A stretch of DNA of 64,000 bases from Corynebacterium gerontici (lineage in GTDB: Bacteria > Actinomycetota > Actinomycetes > Mycobacteriales > Mycobacteriaceae). Every line of letters begins with the position of its first letter. Position 1 is the first letter of the stretch. Under the pieces are notes generated by a model, which saw nothing but the letters and a program-made list of their open reading frames with translations, was not told the DNA's origin and did not search any database. The stretch is taken from NCBI RefSeq assembly GCF_003813985.1, contig NZ_CP033897.1, positions 1,922,001 through 1,986,000 of the forward strand, in the 5' to 3' direction. Both the position numbers and the translations under genes were made by a program. Below are positions 60,001-64,000 of this stretch, piece after piece.

Positions 60001-64000
<4,000 letters not shown>

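Overview
The window looks like a Corynebacterium chromosome or that of a close relative. The evidence is actinobacterial-type RpoC, EF-Tu, EF-G and ribosomal proteins, DtxR-type iron boxes, a PanD beginning MLRTMLKSK as in mycolic-acid bacteria, several genes that look leaderless (a TANANT -10 six to eight bases before the start codon), and a corynebacterial style of secreted proteins. No tRNA, rRNA, insertion sequence or CRISPR array was seen.

The backbone is the transcription/translation supercluster, all on the minus strand: rpoC (60001-64000, missing only about four N-terminal codons), rpsL-rpsG-fusA (51678-48496), tuf (48186-46996), the S10 operon rpsJ-rplC-rplD-rplW-rplB-rpsS-rplV-rpsC-rplP-rpmC-rpsQ (41900-36739), then rplN-rplX-rplE (3378-2127) and panD. 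The usual rpsQ-rplN junction is split by about 33 kb of accessory genes (3.4-36.7 kb).

That insertion holds a complete-looking catecholate siderophore locus. A plus-strand operon with a DtxR box touching its first start codon encodes EntA, EntB (isochorismatase only), EntC, EntE, a free-standing aryl carrier protein, a Fes-type esterase and a one-module EntF (C-A-T-TE) whose adenylation pocket reads as serine. The predicted product is enterobactin (cyclic tri-DHB-serine) rather than the bacillibactin-type trilactone. entE carries an apparent one-base deletion. A converging minus-strand operon behind two tandem DtxR-like boxes encodes a FepBDGC-like importer interleaved with three exported proteins that appear to share an N-terminal domain: one with a beta-propeller, one with a duplicated GDWVYL domain, one with a long low-complexity stalk. 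I propose these as an undescribed cell-envelope siderophore capture relay. Also in the insertion are an NmrA-type oxidoreductase, a Dpp/Opp peptide ABC transporter, an MscS channel, a PhoX phosphatase, small membrane proteins and a secreted-protein gene broken by an amber codon.

Between the S10 operon and tuf (42.5-46.9 kb) lies an Asp23/Gls24-type envelope-stress operon. Between rpsL and rpoC lies what may be a peptide-antibiotic sensing and defence island: three membrane-anchored exported proteins (two of them paralogues), a class A beta-lactamase-fold lipoprotein, a NarL/DesK-type two-component system, a two-gene ABC exporter, and a thiostrepton-resistance-like 23S rRNA methyltransferase next to the rpsL operon.

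The most striking anonymous signal is the 11-mer GCTTTTCGACG. It occurs 15 times on either strand (about 0.03 expected by chance), usually extending to AGCTTTTCGACGnnCCC, and includes a 26-bp perfect palindrome between fusA and tuf and a copy in the loop of a terminator hairpin.
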